From Bacillus australimaris (GTDB lineage: Bacteria > Bacillota > Bacilli > Bacillales > Bacillaceae): a DNA stretch of 64,000 nucleotides. Both the position numbers and the translations under genes were made by a program. Positions 11,632-25,567 of the stretch are shown here, in pieces (the stretch's first letter is position 1; each line of letters starts with the position of its first letter). Under the pieces are notes generated by a model. That model was not told the DNA's origin, ran no database searches, and was given only the letters and a program-made list of their open reading frames with translations. The stretch is from the NCBI RefSeq assembly GCF_001307105.1, contig NZ_LGYN01000026.1, positions 186,001 through 250,000 on the forward strand, given 5' to 3'.

Positions 11632-14600
11632 ATCGTTACTGTCACCTCAGCATTCGTTTTCACTTCTGGCATTTCATCTGCTCTGAATGTCATGCTCTCA
11701 AGCACTCTTAAAATGGCTTCTGCTGTATCTAGTGACGTTAAGCAGGCCACTCCGTTTTCAACCGATTCACGTCTAATTCTAAAGCCGTCTCTTGCCGGCT
11801 GTTTTCCTTTTGTTAAGGTGTTGATGACAAACTGAGCTTCCCCGTTTCGAATGACATCGAGCAGGTTCTTTCCTTCTTCTCCGATTTTACCGACCACACT
11901 TGATGGAATGGAGGCTTGTTTTAAGTAATTCGCCGTTCCTTCCGTTGCTAAAATATGATAGCCGATAGAATGGAATCTTCTTGCGATCTCAAGTCCTTCT
12001 TCTTTATCCTTATCTGCCACAGTCAGGAGAACTGTTCCATCTTTAGGAATTTGAATGCCTGATGCAATTAATCCTTTATAGAGTGCTTTTTCGATCGTGA
12101 CATCTTTCCCCATGACTTCACCTGTTGATTTCATTTCAGGTCCGAGGGTAATATCTACTCTTCTTAGTTTTGCAAAAGAGAAGACCGGAACTTTGACGTA
12201 CACACCTTCTTGCTCTGTGTGAAGCCCTTCTTGATAGCCATAGTTTTTGAGCTTGTCACCTAAAATCACTTTTGTCGCTAGGTTCGCCATCGGGATGCCC
12301 GTAATTTTACTTAAGAAAGGAACTGTCCGGCTTGAACGAGGGTTCACTTCAAGTACGTACACTTCGCCTTTTGATAGAACAAACTGAATGTTCAAAAGCC
12401 CTATAATGTTGAGTCCTTTTGCAAGCTTGATCGTGTATTCTGCAATCTTCGCTTTAATGTCCTCAGACAATGTTTGCGGCGGATAGACAGCGATCGAGTC
12501 ACCAGAGTGAACTCCGGCTCTTTCAATGTGTTCCATAATGCCTGGGATGACGACAGTTTCTCCATCAGACACGGCATCTACTTCAATTTCTTTCCCTGTC
12601 AAATACTTGTCAATTAACACTGGATGCTGCGGATTGACCTTCACCGCATTTTCCATATAGTGAAGAAGCTCGGCTTCTTGGTAAACAATTTCCATCGCAC
12701 GACCGCCTAATACATAGGAAGGACGGACAAGGACAGGGTAACCGATTTGATTTGCAATTGCTACAGCTTCAGGCACAGACGTAGCTGTTTTCCCTTTAGG
12801 CTGCGGCACGCCGAGAGTTTCTAACGTTTGTTCAAACTTGTCCCGGTTTTCTGCACGGTCTAGGTCTTCAAGAGAAGTTCCAAGAATCTTAACCCCTCTA
12901 TTTGATAATTCATCTGCTAAGTTGATTGCCGTTTGCCCGCCGAACTGCACGACGACTCCTTCAGGCTGTTCAAGGTCGATAATATGCATCACATCTTCTA
13001 CAGTAAGTGGTTCAAAGTAGAGCTTATCCGAAATACTAAAGTCTGTTGAGACCGTTTCAGGGTTGTTGTTAATAATGATTGCTTCATAGCCTGCTTGTTT
13101 AATTGCCCATACAGAGTGAACGGTCGCATAATCAAATTCAACGCCTTGTCCAATTCGGATTGGACCTGAACCTAACACGATGACGCTTTTCTTGTCTGTA
13201 CGCTCTGATTCATTTTCATCTTCATACGTGCTGTAGAAATATGGCGTCTCTGATTCAAATTCTGCCGCACATGTATCCACCATTTTGTATACAGGTACAA
13301 TGCCTGCTTCTTGTCTTAGCTTGTAGACATCCGCTTCGTTCATATTCCACTCACGGCTAATGTAGATGTCTGAGAAGCCTTTTTCTTTCGCTTCTTTTAA
13401 TACGTCTGTATTGCCTTTGTTTTCTTTTAATGTCTTCTCAAAAGCGATGATACCTTCCAGCTTATGAAGGAAGAAGAAATCAATTTTTGAGAATTCATGT
13501 ATTTGTTCGACTGTATAGCCTCTTCTAAGCGCTTCAGCGATATAAAATAATCGTTCGTCTCCCGCTTTGATAATCCGCTTTTCAAGCACTTCGTTTGTGA
13601 TGTCCGCTTCATCTTTTAATTCAATGTGATGAACATCGGCTTCAAGTGAACGTACAGCCTTTAGAAGAGACTCTTCTAAAGTGCGGCCGATCGCCATGAC
13701 TTCACCTGTTGCCTTCATTTGTGTCCCAAGACGTCTGTTGGCAGATTCAAATTTATCGAACGGCCAGCGCGGGATTTTTGACACGATATAGTCAAGTGCC
13801 GGCTCGAAGGCTGCATAGGTTTTACCTGTAACCGGGTTCATCATTTCATCAAGTGTTAAGCCGACAGCAATTTTCGCTGCCAATTTAGCAATTGGATAGC
13901 CTGTCGCTTTCGACGCAAGCGCAGAAGAACGGCTCACGCGCGGGTTTACTTCGATGATATAGTATTGAAAGCTATTTGGATCAAGCGCCAGCTGTACGTT
14001 ACAGCCTCCTTCAATGCCAAGTGCTCGGATCAGCTTAAGCGATACATTACGAAGCAGCTGGTATTCACGGTCACTTAACGTTTGGCTTGGCGCCACAACG
14101 ATACTGTCACCTGTATGGATGCCGACAGGATCAAAGTTTTCCATGTTACAAACAACGATCGCATGGTCACCGCTGTCACGCATGACTTCATATTCAATTT
14201 CTTTAAAGCCTGCAATACTTTTTTCTAGTAAGCATTGTGTGACTGGGCTTAGCTTCAGACCATTTTCAACGATTTCCTTCAGTTCCTGCTCATTTGTACA
14301 AATTCCGCCGCCTGTGCCGCCTAATGTATAGGCTGGTCTGACGATAACAGGAAAACCGATTTGATCCGTGAATGCCATCGCTTCTTCCAGGTTATGAATG
14401 ATCTCACTTTCTGGGACAGGTTCATTGAGTTCATTCATTAAATTACGGAATAAATCTCTATCCTCTGCTTTTTGGATCGCTGACAACTTTGTACCAAGTA
14501 CTTCCACACCGCATTCAGCTAATACGCCAAGGTCTGATAATTCAACAGCAAGGTTTAGTCCAGTTTGTCCGCCAAGTGTTGGCAAGATCGCATCAGGGCG

Positions 14601-14843
14601 TTCTTTTCGAATGATTCGTGTTAAAAATTCTGGTGTCAGTGGTTCGATGTATACCTTGTCGGCCATTTCTGTATCTGTCATGATGGTCGCAGGGTTTGAG
14701 TTTACTAGAACGACTTCGTAGCCCTCTTCTTTTAGCGCTAAGCAAGCCTGTGTACCTGCATAGTCAAACTCTGCTGCCTGACCGATGATGATTGGACCTG
14801 ATCCGATTACTAAAATCTTTTTGATGTCTACGCGTTTTGGCAT
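11628..14843 (-). CDS. carB: Carbamoyl-phosphate synthase, large subunit (pyrimidine-specific)
   Basis: Makes carbamoyl phosphate from bicarbonate, ammonia delivered by CarA, and two ATP. The 1071 residues hold two homologous ATP-grasp halves, the first starting [17 protein letters not shown] and the second [14 protein letters not shown] near residue 555. Each half has a biotin-carboxylase-like EVNPR motif. A C-terminal MGS-like allosteric domain covers about the last 130 residues and binds regulators such as UMP and PRPP. It is also called pyrAB in Bacillus. It overlaps carA by 16 bp. Confidence 0.97.
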
Positions 14844-15918
14844 ACTTCTTCCCCTTCTTTCTCAGTCGTATGAATCATTTCCATGAACTGGTCAAATAAG
14901 TAGTTCGCATCTTCTGGACCTGGTGATGCTTCTGGGTGGTACTGGACAGTGAATGCTGGTGCTTCTTTATGTTTTAATCCTTCAATTGTATTGTCGTTTA
15001 GCGCAATATGTGTGACTTCGAGTACGTCTTCGTTAATCTTGCTAACCGTGTAGCCATGGTTTTGAGACGTCAGTGTCACCTTGCCAGTTGCTAATTCTTT
15101 CACCGGATGATTCGATCCTCTGTGACCGAATTTCATTTTTTCTGTACTTGCGCCGCACGCTAGAGCAAATAACTGATGACCTAGGCAAATCCCAAAGAGT
15201 GGTACCTTTCCAATCAACTGCTGAATCATTTCAACCGCTTCTGGTACATCGACTGGATCCCCCGGTCCGTTTGAGAGCATGATGCCGTCTGGTTTTAGCT
15301 GCAGCACTTCATCTGCAGTGATATTGTATGGCACCACAATGACATCACAATCACGTTTATTAAGCTCTCGCAAAATACCGTGTTTCATGCCGAAATCAAC
15401 AAGGACAATTCTTTTCCCTCTGCCTGGGCTTGGATACGCATTTTTCACAGATACTTGACTCACTTGATCCGTTGGCAGCTGCACAGTTTGAAGGCGGCGA
15501 ACCACGTCTTCCACTTGTTCATCAGGCCCTGCAAACGCCCCTCTTAAAGTCCCTGCACTTCGAATCATTCTAGTCAACTTTCGTGTATCAATTCCGCTCA
15601 GTCCCGGAATGTTTTTCATTTTTAAATATTCATCGAGAGAGTATGAAGAGCGCCAGTTTGAGGGCTTTTCACAAAGCTCTTTCACAATCAGCCCTTTCAC
15701 AAACGGTGTGATCGATTCAAAATCATCACGGTTAATGCCATAGTTGCCGATAAGCGGGTAAGTGAGTGTGACAATTTGTCCGCAGTATGATGGATCAGAT
15801 AAAATTTCTTGATAGCCCGTCATCCCAGTATTAAAGACGACTTCTCCGACTGACGGTTCTAAGCTGCCAAAGCCTGTTCCTTCGAATACTGTTCCGTTTT
15901 CTAGCACTAAGCGTCTCT

Positions 15919-15922
<4 letters not shown>
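14828..15922 (-). CDS. carA: Carbamoyl-phosphate synthase, small (glutaminase) subunit
   Basis: Hydrolyses glutamine and channels ammonia to CarB. The 364-residue protein has an N-terminal CPSase-small domain and a class I amidotransferase domain with the nucleophile in [15 protein letters not shown] and the catalytic His/Glu in [11 protein letters not shown]. It lies between pyrC and carB, overlapping both. It is named pyrAA in B. subtilis. Confidence 0.97.
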
Positions 15923-18183
<2,261 letters not shown>

Positions 18184-18238
18184 CTCCAAAAGAAGCAGCG
18201 GCGCTTTCGCACTTTCTGCTCCATTTAGAACCCTTGTC

Positions 18239-18253
18239 AGCCTCACTGGACTT
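18239..18253 (-). promoter_or_regulatory. PyrR-binding anti-antiterminator site between pyrP and pyrB
   Basis: The minus strand reads AAGTCCAGTGAGGCT, fitting the PyrR binding consensus ARUCCNGNGAGGYU. It overlaps the pyrP stop codon. UMP-bound PyrR would stabilise this hairpin and allow the downstream terminator to form. Confidence 0.9.
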
Positions 18254-19571
18254 CTTTTAAAAGGTTGTCTGTATTTGATTCTGTTGACTCGTCATCCTCT
18301 GCTTTTTGATGCGGCAGGATCAGATTTAACAGGACGCCTGTAATTGCAGCGAGTGCCATTCCAGATAATGTGAGGTTGATTTGTTTTACCTGAATGAATG
18401 CCCCGCCAATTCCGATGACTAGGATGACTGATGCAATAATGAGATTACGCTTTTCTTCAAAATTCACTTTATGATCAATCAGGATTCTTAGGCCGCTTGA
18501 AGCAATGATCCCAAAGAGCAGGAACGATACGCCTCCCATGACCGCGGACGGCACTGTACTGATTAATGCTGAAATTTTCCCAACAAAGCCGAAGCAGATT
18601 GCAAACACTGCGGCTCCGCCGATGACGAAGATACTGAACACTCTTGTGATGGCAAGTACGCCAATGTTTTCTCCATACGTTGTTGTTGGCGGTCCGCCAA
18701 TGAGTGAAGCGAAGATTGTCGCTGCACTATCCCCTAAAATGGAGCGGTGAAGACCTGGTTTTTTAATGAAGTCTTGTCCTACGACCTTACTTAACACCAC
18801 TTGATGGCCGATATGCTCAGACATTGTAACAAAGGCAACCGGCACCATCACTGTGAGGATGCTTAAGGTCACAGCAGGTGTATAGTCGACAAATGGCAAG
18901 ACGAAGTCTGGTACAGCAAACCATTTTGCATCAATGACCGGCTGGAAGTTCACAATGCCTTGTGTTAAGGCAAAGAGATAGCCGCTAATAATACCGATTA
19001 ATACTGGGATTAGACTAAGGAATCCTCTTAGGAAAATCATGCTGATAATCGTGACAGCCAGTGTGAAGCCAGCGACCATTAAGTGCTTGAGGCTGTAAAC
19101 AAGCTCGGTGGCATTCGGATCAACATACATCGCCATGTTGACTGCTGTTCCAGCGAGTCCGAGACCGATGACCATTATGACTGGTCCTACGACGACTGGC
19201 GGCAGAAGCTTCATCAGCCAGCCTGTACCGAGCCATTTAATGAACAGGGCGATGAGCGCATAAGCGACACCCGCCATAAAGGCACCAACCATTGCGGCTC
19301 CAGGGCCGCCTGTTGCTTTGACATTCAGTATGGGGGCGATAAAGGCAAAGGACGATCCAAGATACGCCGGAATTTGTCCCCTTGTAATGATTAAGTAAAC
19401 AATCGTTCCAACTCCGCTTGAAATGAGCGCGACGGCTGGACTCATATCAATGATTTTTGGTACAAGAATGGTCGCACCAAACATGGCAAACAAATGCTGA
19501 AGGCTAAGTGATAGCCATGTGAACGGTTTTGGGATATCTCGAATGCCTAAATTGGCTTTTTGCTGACTCAT
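18243..19571 (-). CDS. pyrP: Uracil permease
   Basis: A uracil/cation symporter of the NCS2 (nucleobase:cation symporter 2) family. The 442-residue protein has 12 or more hydrophobic segments and family motifs such as HLFAMFGATILVPK near residue 25, and SEHIGHQ in the central region. The start is set at ATG 19571 with AGGAGG upstream, giving MSQQKANLGIRDIP like B. subtilis. Extending the frame upstream to 19658 would run through the attenuator terminator, so it is rejected. It is the second gene of the operon. Confidence 0.95.
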   Translation of the reverse strand: MSQQKANLGIRDIPKPFTWLSLSLQHLFAMFGATILVPKIIDMSPAVALISSGVGTIVYLIITRGQIPAYLGSSFAFIAPILNVKATGGPGAAMVGAFMAGVAYALIALFIKWLGTGWLMKLLPPVVVGPVIMVIGLGLAGTAVNMAMYVDPNATELVYSLKHLMVAGFTLAVTIISMIFLRGFLSLIPVLIGIISGYLFALTQGIVNFQPVIDAKWFAVPDFVLPFVDYTPAVTLSILTVMVPVAFVTMSEHIGHQVVLSKVVGQDFIKKPGLHRSILGDSAATIFASLIGGPPTTTYGENIGVLAITRVFSIFVIGGAAVFAICFGFVGKISALISTVPSAVMGGVSFLLFGIIASSGLRILIDHKVNFEEKRNLIIASVILVIGIGGAFIQVKQINLTLSGMALAAITGVLLNLILPHQKAEDDESTESNTDNLLKEVQ

Positions 19572-19602
19572 GATTTTCCTCCTAGATGTGTCCTTTTTCA
19601 TT

Positions 19603-19636
19603 AAAAAAGCCTCTTTGCGAGTATGCGCAAAGAGGC
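19603..19636 (-). terminator. Attenuator terminator before pyrP
   Basis: Stem GCCTCTTTGCG / CGCAAAGAGGC followed by TTTTTTAA on the minus strand, between pyrR and pyrP. Confidence 0.92.
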
Positions 19637-19698
19637 CTAGAAAAACCATACACGTCACTTAACTTGTGCTTGGTGTCTCTGTTATTGCCCTCTTTGCA

Positions 19699-19712
19699 AA
19701 CTCTCTGGAATG
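19699..19712 (-). promoter_or_regulatory. PyrR-binding site in the pyrR-pyrP spacer
   Basis: The minus strand CATTCCAGAGAGTTT followed by GCAAAGAGGGC matches most of the ARUCCNGNGAGGYU consensus, and GCAAAGAGG can also take part in the alternative pairings with the downstream terminator arm. Confidence 0.85.
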
Positions 19713-19724
19713 CATTTAAAAAGG

Positions 19725-20270
<546 letters not shown>

Positions 20271-20291
20271 TTACACCTCTTTTTGACAAAT

Positions 20292-20324
20292 AAAAAGCCC
20301 CTTCTGCAAAGGGCAGAGAGGGGC
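20292..20324 (-). terminator. Attenuator terminator before pyrR
   Basis: Stem GCCCCTCTCTGCCC / GGGC-type fold ending GAAGGGGCTTTTTA on the minus strand, 25 bp before the pyrR start. It is the terminator of the first pyr attenuator. Confidence 0.88.
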
Positions 20325-20370
20325 GTTCATTTGTACATACATATGCACAAATTGATCCGTTATCCTTCTC

Positions 20371-20385
20371 AGCCTCTCTGGACTG
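20371..20385 (-). promoter_or_regulatory. PyrR-binding site in the pyr operon leader
   Basis: The minus strand reads CAGTCCAGAGAGGCT, a full match to ARUCCNGNGAGGYU, located between the promoter and the first attenuator terminator. Confidence 0.93.
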
Positions 20386-20411
20386 TTTTAAAGAATCTCA
20401 ATTTCTTTGTT

Positions 20412-20441
20412 TATTATTTCAGAAAAAGAACGGCCTGTCAA
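20412..20441 (-). promoter_or_regulatory. SigA promoter of the pyr operon
   Basis: TTGACA at 20436-20441 and AATAAT 17 bp downstream on the minus strand. The -35 box overlaps the rluD stop codon. Transcription would start about 30 bp before the PyrR site. Confidence 0.8.
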
Positions 20442-21352
20442 TCGTTATTTCTTAATGAATCAATGAAAGCTTGCATATCAGCTGGAATTGGTGCTGTGAA
20501 CTCTATATATTCACCTGTTCTAGGATGATCAAACCCTAAAACACCTGCATGCAGAAGCTGTCCATTAAAATCGACTGTTTTTCTTGGTCCATATTTTGGG
20601 TCTCCAGCAAGAGGATACCCGATATATTTCATATGAACACGAATTTGGTGTGTTCTACCTGTTTCAAGTCGGCATTCTACAACGGTAAAGTCTTTAAAGC
20701 GTTCCATCACATCGAAGTGAGTGACGGCCTGTTTTGCATTTTCTTTTGTGACCGTCATGCTTTGGCGGTCTTTTTTGTCTCTGCCAATTGGTGCATCTAT
20801 TGTGCCAGTATCATGCTGGATGATGCCATGGACAACAGCCGTATATTTCCTTGTGACAGTCTTTGCCACAAGCTGATTAACAAGTGACTCATGTGCCATG
20901 TCGTTTTTTGCGACCATTAACAAACCAGACGTATCCTTATCAATTCGGTGGACAATTCCAGGCCGCATCACACCATTAATCCCTGATAAGTCTGTACAAT
21001 GTGCCATCAGGCCATTGACAAGCGTTCCTGACACATGACCCGGTGCTGGATGGACGACCATTCCTCGTGGTTTATTCACCACTAGCACATCTGCATCCTC
21101 ATAATAAATATCAAGATCCATTGGTTCTGCTTCTACATCAAGTTCTTCTGGATCTGGAATCTCCACTTTGATTTGATCTCCAGGTTGTACTTTGTAGTTA
21201 GCCTTCACTTGTTTCCCATTTACTTCAATCAGCCCATCTTTTACCCACTGCTGGACTTGTGTTCTTGACCATTCTGGTTCTGTCGTGCTTAAAAATTTAT
21301 CAAGCCGTTCACTCGTTTGTTCTTCTGAAACGGCAATAGTTACTTGATTCAT
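20438..21352 (-). CDS. rluD: Pseudouridine synthase of the RluD family
   Basis: Converts uridines to pseudouridine in RNA, probably the 23S helix 69 sites by family analogy. The 304-residue protein starts with an S4 RNA-binding domain (about residues 14-75). The catalytic segment [12 protein letters not shown] follows, with the invariant Asp, and then [10 protein letters not shown]. It is ylyB in B. subtilis. It overlaps lspA by 4 bp, so the two are translationally coupled. Exact target sites cannot be read from sequence. Confidence 0.93.
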   Translation of the reverse strand: MNQVTIAVSEEQTSERLDKFLSTTEPEWSRTQVQQWVKDGLIEVNGKQVKANYKVQPGDQIKVEIPDPEELDVEAEPMDLDIYYEDADVLVVNKPRGMVVHPAPGHVSGTLVNGLMAHCTDLSGINGVMRPGIVHRIDKDTSGLLMVAKNDMAHESLVNQLVAKTVTRKYTAVVHGIIQHDTGTIDAPIGRDKKDRQSMTVTKENAKQAVTHFDVMERFKDFTVVECRLETGRTHQIRVHMKYIGYPLAGDPKYGPRKTVDFNGQLLHAGVLGFDHPRTGEYIEFTAPIPADMQAFIDSLRNND

Positions 21353-21816
21353 GTAGTTGACTCCTTATTTTTCTTTCCATCTAACAGCATTTGAATGAAG
21401 AGCAGAATAACCCCTACACAGAGAGAAGAATCTGCTACATTAAAGATTGGATAGTGATAATTCCCAAATACGAAATGAGCAAAATCAACCACTTCCTGAC
21501 GGAAAATACGGTCGATAAAGTTTCCAATCGCTCCGCCAAGCATTAAGGCCAGCGCTATGCCAAGCAGCTTGTCCTTTTGTCCATACTTTTGCAAGTAAAA
21601 AACAATTCCCGCAATAACAACGAGTGTGATCACATAGAAAAACCACATTTGTCCTTGGAGAATCCCCCATGCAGCTCCTGAATTTCGGTGAGACGTGATA
21701 TAAAAGAATCCATCAATCACTGGAACAGAATCTCCGAGCATCATATTTTTAACAATGAGCCATTTTGTTAATTGATCTAAACAAATTATCACGAATGCGA
21801 TTATGTAATAGAACAC
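21349..21816 (-). CDS. lspA: Lipoprotein signal peptidase (signal peptidase II)
   Basis: An integral membrane aspartyl protease that removes signal peptides from diacylglyceryl-modified prolipoproteins. The 155-residue protein has four hydrophobic segments, the GNFIDR motif with the first catalytic Asp and FNVADSSL with the second. It uses a GTG start at 21816 preceded by GGAGGAAC. It overlaps the downstream gene rluD by ATGA-type coupling. Confidence 0.95.
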   Translation of the reverse strand: MFYYIIAFVIICLDQLTKWLIVKNMMLGDSVPVIDGFFYITSHRNSGAAWGILQGQMWFFYVITLVVIAGIVFYLQKYGQKDKLLGIALALMLGGAIGNFIDRIFRQEVVDFAHFVFGNYHYPIFNVADSSLCVGVILLFIQMLLDGKKNKESTT

Positions 21817-21910
21817 ACACGTTCCTCCATCTTCATACTTTGATCTTTAAGCATTTTATCAAGAAAACAGGAAGGAGTAAAGAAACTTTAGTTGACAGAC
21901 AAAAACCTCC

Positions 21911-22285
21911 CTACATGTGGAAGGCTTCAAAATGAGAATCGGTTGATTCGTAAGGATAAGGAGTGAATGCTTTTTTCTCATATTGCTTATGATATAAAAA
22001 GTCATCAGCCGTGCGGGCGGTAGGAAGAATACTCATTTGTTCAAGCGGAATCACATCTCCTGTCGCCTCACATATGCCGTAAGTTCCTTGCTCGATTTTT
22101 GCAATAGCGAGAGACACATCTTGCAGCTCTTCTTTGATGTGATAAAGAAGTGTGGTCGTTTTGACCTCATTCAAGGTGACATGCTCAGCGGGTGAACGAA
22201 ATGATGCGTATTCAAACAGTTTAGATTGCAGTTCATCTTTCATTTGAAGGAGTTCCGTGTAAATCGTCTCTAGATCGCCATTCAT
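21911..22285 (-). CDS. ylyA: YlyA, DksA/TraR-like protein
   Basis: A 124-residue protein with a long N-terminal helical region (about 5-60) and a short GICEATGD zinc-finger-like segment near residue 72. The DksA/TraR zinc finger normally has four cysteines; only one remains here, so metal binding is unlikely. In B. subtilis YlyA is a late-sporulation, SigG-related RNA-polymerase-interacting protein. It lies between ileS and lspA in its own unit; no clear promoter was identified. Family call is firm, function by orthology. Confidence 0.85.
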   Translation of the reverse strand: MNGDLETIYTELLQMKDELQSKLFEYASFRSPAEHVTLNEVKTTTLLYHIKEELQDVSLAIAKIEQGTYGICEATGDVIPLEQMSILPTARTADDFLYHKQYEKKAFTPYPYESTDSHFEAFHM

Positions 22286-22399
22286 GTCGCTATTTCAACT
22301 CCTGCCCTGTCGTGATAATCATATTGTTGCCCCGCCAGCTCACTTTAAAGCCATAAGATTTTTCCTTTCGTTCTAAACGCTGTCATTTTCTCAAAAAAG

Positions 22400-22425
22400 A
22401 AAACGCCCCGCATATGACGGGGCGC
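22400..22425 (-). terminator. Terminator of ileS
   Basis: GC-rich stem GCGCCCCG / CGGGGCG with a 7-nt loop, followed by GTTTTCTTTTTTG on the minus strand, 21 bp after the ileS stop. Confidence 0.9.
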
Positions 22426-22445
22426 TAGTTGGTGATTTCGCACTG

Positions 22446-25211
22446 TTAATTCTGGTAATATTTCTCCACGATTTCAGCATTTTTCAGCGACAATGTTGGG
22501 TATTTCGGATTTGCACCAACATCTTTTGAAATAATACGGGAACGTTCGCACAGTTCTCCTTCTGCTTTTTGAACCACAATTCGTCCTGATGTATATTCAG
22601 GCGCTGATGCATCTGCATGCTGCTCATCTTCTACAGTTAATTCAGAGATGATAAAGAGCTGCTTCACATCTTCTTTAATGGATGCAAGAAGGTTTTTCAC
22701 TTCTTCTGTCGCATAAAGGGTCACACTTGCTTCAAGAGAACGTCCAATGACTTTCTCGTTACGCGCAATTTCGAGCGCTTTTAGCACATCGTCACGTACT
22801 TCCATAAAACGGTCAAACTTCGCTTCTGTTGCTTCCGCTTCAGGAACAGTAACACCTTCTGGCATATCTGTTAACTGAACACTTGGCTCTTCAACAAAGC
22901 TTAAGTGGCTCCATAATTCATCTGCAGTATGCGGAAGAATTGGTGCAGTCAGCTTCACTAATGCCATTAATGTTTCATAGAAGACTGTCTGCATGCTGCG
23001 GCGATCCGGGTGATCCGCATGCTCAATGTACACGACATCCTTTGCAAAATCGAGATAGAAAGAGCTTAGCTCAATCGTACAGAAATTGTGAATCGCATGA
23101 TAGACGACAGCAAATTCGTAATCATCATAAGCTTTTTTCACTTTATCAATCAATTTGTTTAATTTGATCAAGATATATTGATCCACTTCGCGAAGCTCTT
23201 CTACCGGTACTGCGTTGACTGCTGGGTTAAAGTCAAATAGGTTTCCGTGCAGGAAGCGGAACGTGTTACGGATTTTACGATAGACCTCTGCTACTTGTTT
23301 CAAGATATCATCAGACACTGGGTGATCGGCTTGATAGTTGACAGAAGATACCCAAAGTCTTAGAATCTCTGCACCAAGCTGCTTCGCAACCTTCGTTGGG
23401 TCAATCGTATTGCCTAATGATTTACTCATTTTGCGTCCTTCTTTATCAAGCGTAAAGCCGTGACTTAGGACACCTTTATATGGTGCTTTTCCAGTGACAG
23501 CAACTGCTGTTGATAAGGATGAGTTAAACCAGCCGCGATATTGGTCAGATCCTTCAAGGTAAAGGTCTGCTGGACGGACAAGATCTTCTCTTTCTTCTAA
23601 AACGGCTTGGTGAGAAGAACCGGAATCAAACCATACATCCATGATGTCCTGCTCTTTAGTGAATTCACCATTCGGGCTACCTGGATGTGTAAAGCCTTCT
23701 GGCAATAGCTCTTTCGCTTCTTTTTCAAACCAAATATTCGAGCCATGTTCTCTAAATAATTGAGATACATGCTGGATTGTTTCGTCCGTGATGATCGGCT
23801 CACCATTTTCTGCATAAAAGACCGGAATTGGAACGCCCCATACACGCTGTCTTGAAATGCACCAGTCTCCTCTGTCACGCACCATATTGAATAGGCGTGT
23901 CTCGCCCCAAGCTGGTACCCATTTCGTTTCTTTAATATTGTCTAATAGCGCTTCTCTAAAGTCTTTAATCGATGCAAACCACTGAGCTGTTGCACGATAA
24001 ATTGTTGGCTTTTTCGTTCTCCAGTCATGCGGGTAAGAGTGCGTGATAAAGTCGAGCTTTTTCAGCGCGCCTTTTGCTTCAAGCTGTTCTGTAATGGCTT
24101 TATTGGCATCTTCGTAGAATAGTCCTTCAAAACCAGGCGCTTCTTCTGTCATGACACCTTTTTCGTCTACTGGACATAGTACATCAAGACCGTATTTCAT
24201 ACTGACAATAAAGTCATCTTCCCCGTGACCTGGTGCTGTGTGAACACAGCCTGTTCCTGCATCCGTTGTCACGTGGTCGCCAAGCATCACAAGAGAGTCT
24301 CTACCGTAGATCGGATGCTCTGCAACGATGGTATCTAATTCTTTTCCTTTTAGTGTTTTCACGACTTCATACTCTTCAAAGCCAAGCGTTTTTGCCACTT
24401 GTTCAACTAGCTCGGATGCGACAACATATCGCTCAGCTCCCACTTGAAGAACACTGTACTCCAGGTTTGGATGAACACAAATGCCAAGGTTTGCAGGAAG
24501 TGTCCACGGTGTTGTTGTCCAGATGATGAATTGTTCGCCGTTTTCAAGTACGCCTTTTCCATCTTTCACTTTAAATGAAACGTAAATGGATGGTGAGCGT
24601 TTGTCTTTATATTCAATTTCCGCTTCAGCAAGAGCTGACTCACTTGAAGGAGACCAGTTAACAGGCTTTAGCCCTTTGTAAATATAGCCTCTCTTCGCCA
24701 TTTCACCGAAGACAAGAATTTGCTGTGCTTCATACTCAGGCTTTAGCGTGACATATGGATTGTCCCAGTCTGCTCTGACGCCTAATCGCTTAAATTGGTT
24801 GCGCTGACCTTCGATTTGCTTCCAAGCATACTCCTCGCATAGTTTGCGGAATTCAGCTGTCGACATTTCTTTGCGTTTGACTTTTTTATTTTTAGTAAGG
24901 GCTGTTTCAATTGGTAAACCGTGTGTATCCCAGCCCGGCACGTACGGTGCGTGGAAACCATTCATTGATTTGAAACGGACAATAAAATCTTTTAGGATTT
25001 TATTAAGTGCGTGCCCCATATGAATGTCACCATTCGCATATGGAGGTCCGTCATGCAAAATAAAGGTCGGGCGTCCTTTTGTCCGCTCTAAAACCATTTG
25101 ATAGATGTCTTTCTCTGCCCACTCCTCTTGGATTTCAGGCTCTTTGTTCGGCAAGTTCCCTCTCATTGGGAATTCTGTTTTCGGCATTAATAAGGTGTCT
25201 TTGTAGTTCAT
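22446..25211 (-). CDS. ileS: Isoleucyl-tRNA synthetase
   Basis: Class I synthetase that charges tRNA-Ile and edits valine. The 921-residue protein has the HIGH-type motif [12 protein letters not shown] at residues 56-67, the CP1 editing insert, and the KMSKS motif in [10 protein letters not shown] near residue 595. The usual two C-terminal cysteine zinc pairs are not evident, with only CERSR visible, as expected for the short bacterial type. The start at ATG 25211 has GGAGG 7 bp upstream; the ATG two codons earlier is too close to the ribosome binding site. Expression is under T-box control. Confidence 0.96.
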   Translation of the reverse strand: MNYKDTLLMPKTEFPMRGNLPNKEPEIQEEWAEKDIYQMVLERTKGRPTFILHDGPPYANGDIHMGHALNKILKDFIVRFKSMNGFHAPYVPGWDTHGLPIETALTKNKKVKRKEMSTAEFRKLCEEYAWKQIEGQRNQFKRLGVRADWDNPYVTLKPEYEAQQILVFGEMAKRGYIYKGLKPVNWSPSSESALAEAEIEYKDKRSPSIYVSFKVKDGKGVLENGEQFIIWTTTPWTLPANLGICVHPNLEYSVLQVGAERYVVASELVEQVAKTLGFEEYEVVKTLKGKELDTIVAEHPIYGRDSLVMLGDHVTTDAGTGCVHTAPGHGEDDFIVSMKYGLDVLCPVDEKGVMTEEAPGFEGLFYEDANKAITEQLEAKGALKKLDFITHSYPHDWRTKKPTIYRATAQWFASIKDFREALLDNIKETKWVPAWGETRLFNMVRDRGDWCISRQRVWGVPIPVFYAENGEPIITDETIQHVSQLFREHGSNIWFEKEAKELLPEGFTHPGSPNGEFTKEQDIMDVWFDSGSSHQAVLEEREDLVRPADLYLEGSDQYRGWFNSSLSTAVAVTGKAPYKGVLSHGFTLDKEGRKMSKSLGNTIDPTKVAKQLGAEILRLWVSSVNYQADHPVSDDILKQVAEVYRKIRNTFRFLHGNLFDFNPAVNAVPVEELREVDQYILIKLNKLIDKVKKAYDDYEFAVVYHAIHNFCTIELSSFYLDFAKDVVYIEHADHPDRRSMQTVFYETLMALVKLTAPILPHTADELWSHLSFVEEPSVQLTDMPEGVTVPEAEATEAKFDRFMEVRDDVLKALEIARNEKVIGRSLEASVTLYATEEVKNLLASIKEDVKQLFIISELTVEDEQHADASAPEYTSGRIVVQKAEGELCERSRIISKDVGANPKYPTLSLKNAEIVEKYYQN

Positions 25212-25250
25212 ACCCATTCCTCCATATGCAAATTCTAATTAAAAAACAAT

Positions 25251-25286
25251 AAAAAAAGCCCTCTCATCCCATAAGGGACGAGAAGG
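25251..25286 (-). terminator. Regulated terminator of the ileS T-box leader
   Basis: Stem GCC(T)TCTCGTCCC / GGGATGAGA-GGGC followed by seven T residues on the minus strand, 40 bp before the ileS start. Confidence 0.93.
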
Positions 25287-25520
25287 CTTGTCTCGCGGTA
25301 CCACCCTTTTAGACAAGCGCTCTGAAACAGCCGCTTATCCACTCTAAAATCGTAACGTGATCAGACGCCTTTTCTTACTCATTCATTTCAGAAAAGGAAC
25401 TAAAGGGGTGATCTCATTGCAGCGTCTCGTAATGTCAGGCTTCCACCGTCCCTGATTCGCTTTATTACGCATTTGACAACTGCGAGTGTCCCTTTCAAAC
25501 GTTTATCTCTTGTTAATTTA
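25287..25520 (-). promoter_or_regulatory. T-box leader sensing uncharged tRNA-Ile
   Basis: The minus strand contains the T-box sequence AAGGGTGGTACCGCG (25294-25308), followed by the terminator. The specifier is read as ATC at 25410-25412 in GAG-ATC-A-CCCC on the 3' side of stem I, matching isoleucine. Uncharged tRNA-Ile pairing with the TGG bulge would favour antitermination and ileS expression. With its promoter it occupies the 25212-25567 gene-free stretch. Confidence 0.95.
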
Positions 25521-25527
25521 TGATGGT

Positions 25528-25557
25528 ATTATATGCAACATGCACACGTCATGTCAA
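25528..25557 (-). promoter_or_regulatory. SigA promoter of ileS
   Basis: TTGACA at 25552-25557 and TATAAT at 25528-25533, both perfect matches on the minus strand, separated by 18 bp. The leader RNA would begin near 25521. Confidence 0.88.
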
Positions 25558-25567
25558 GATGATGCGC

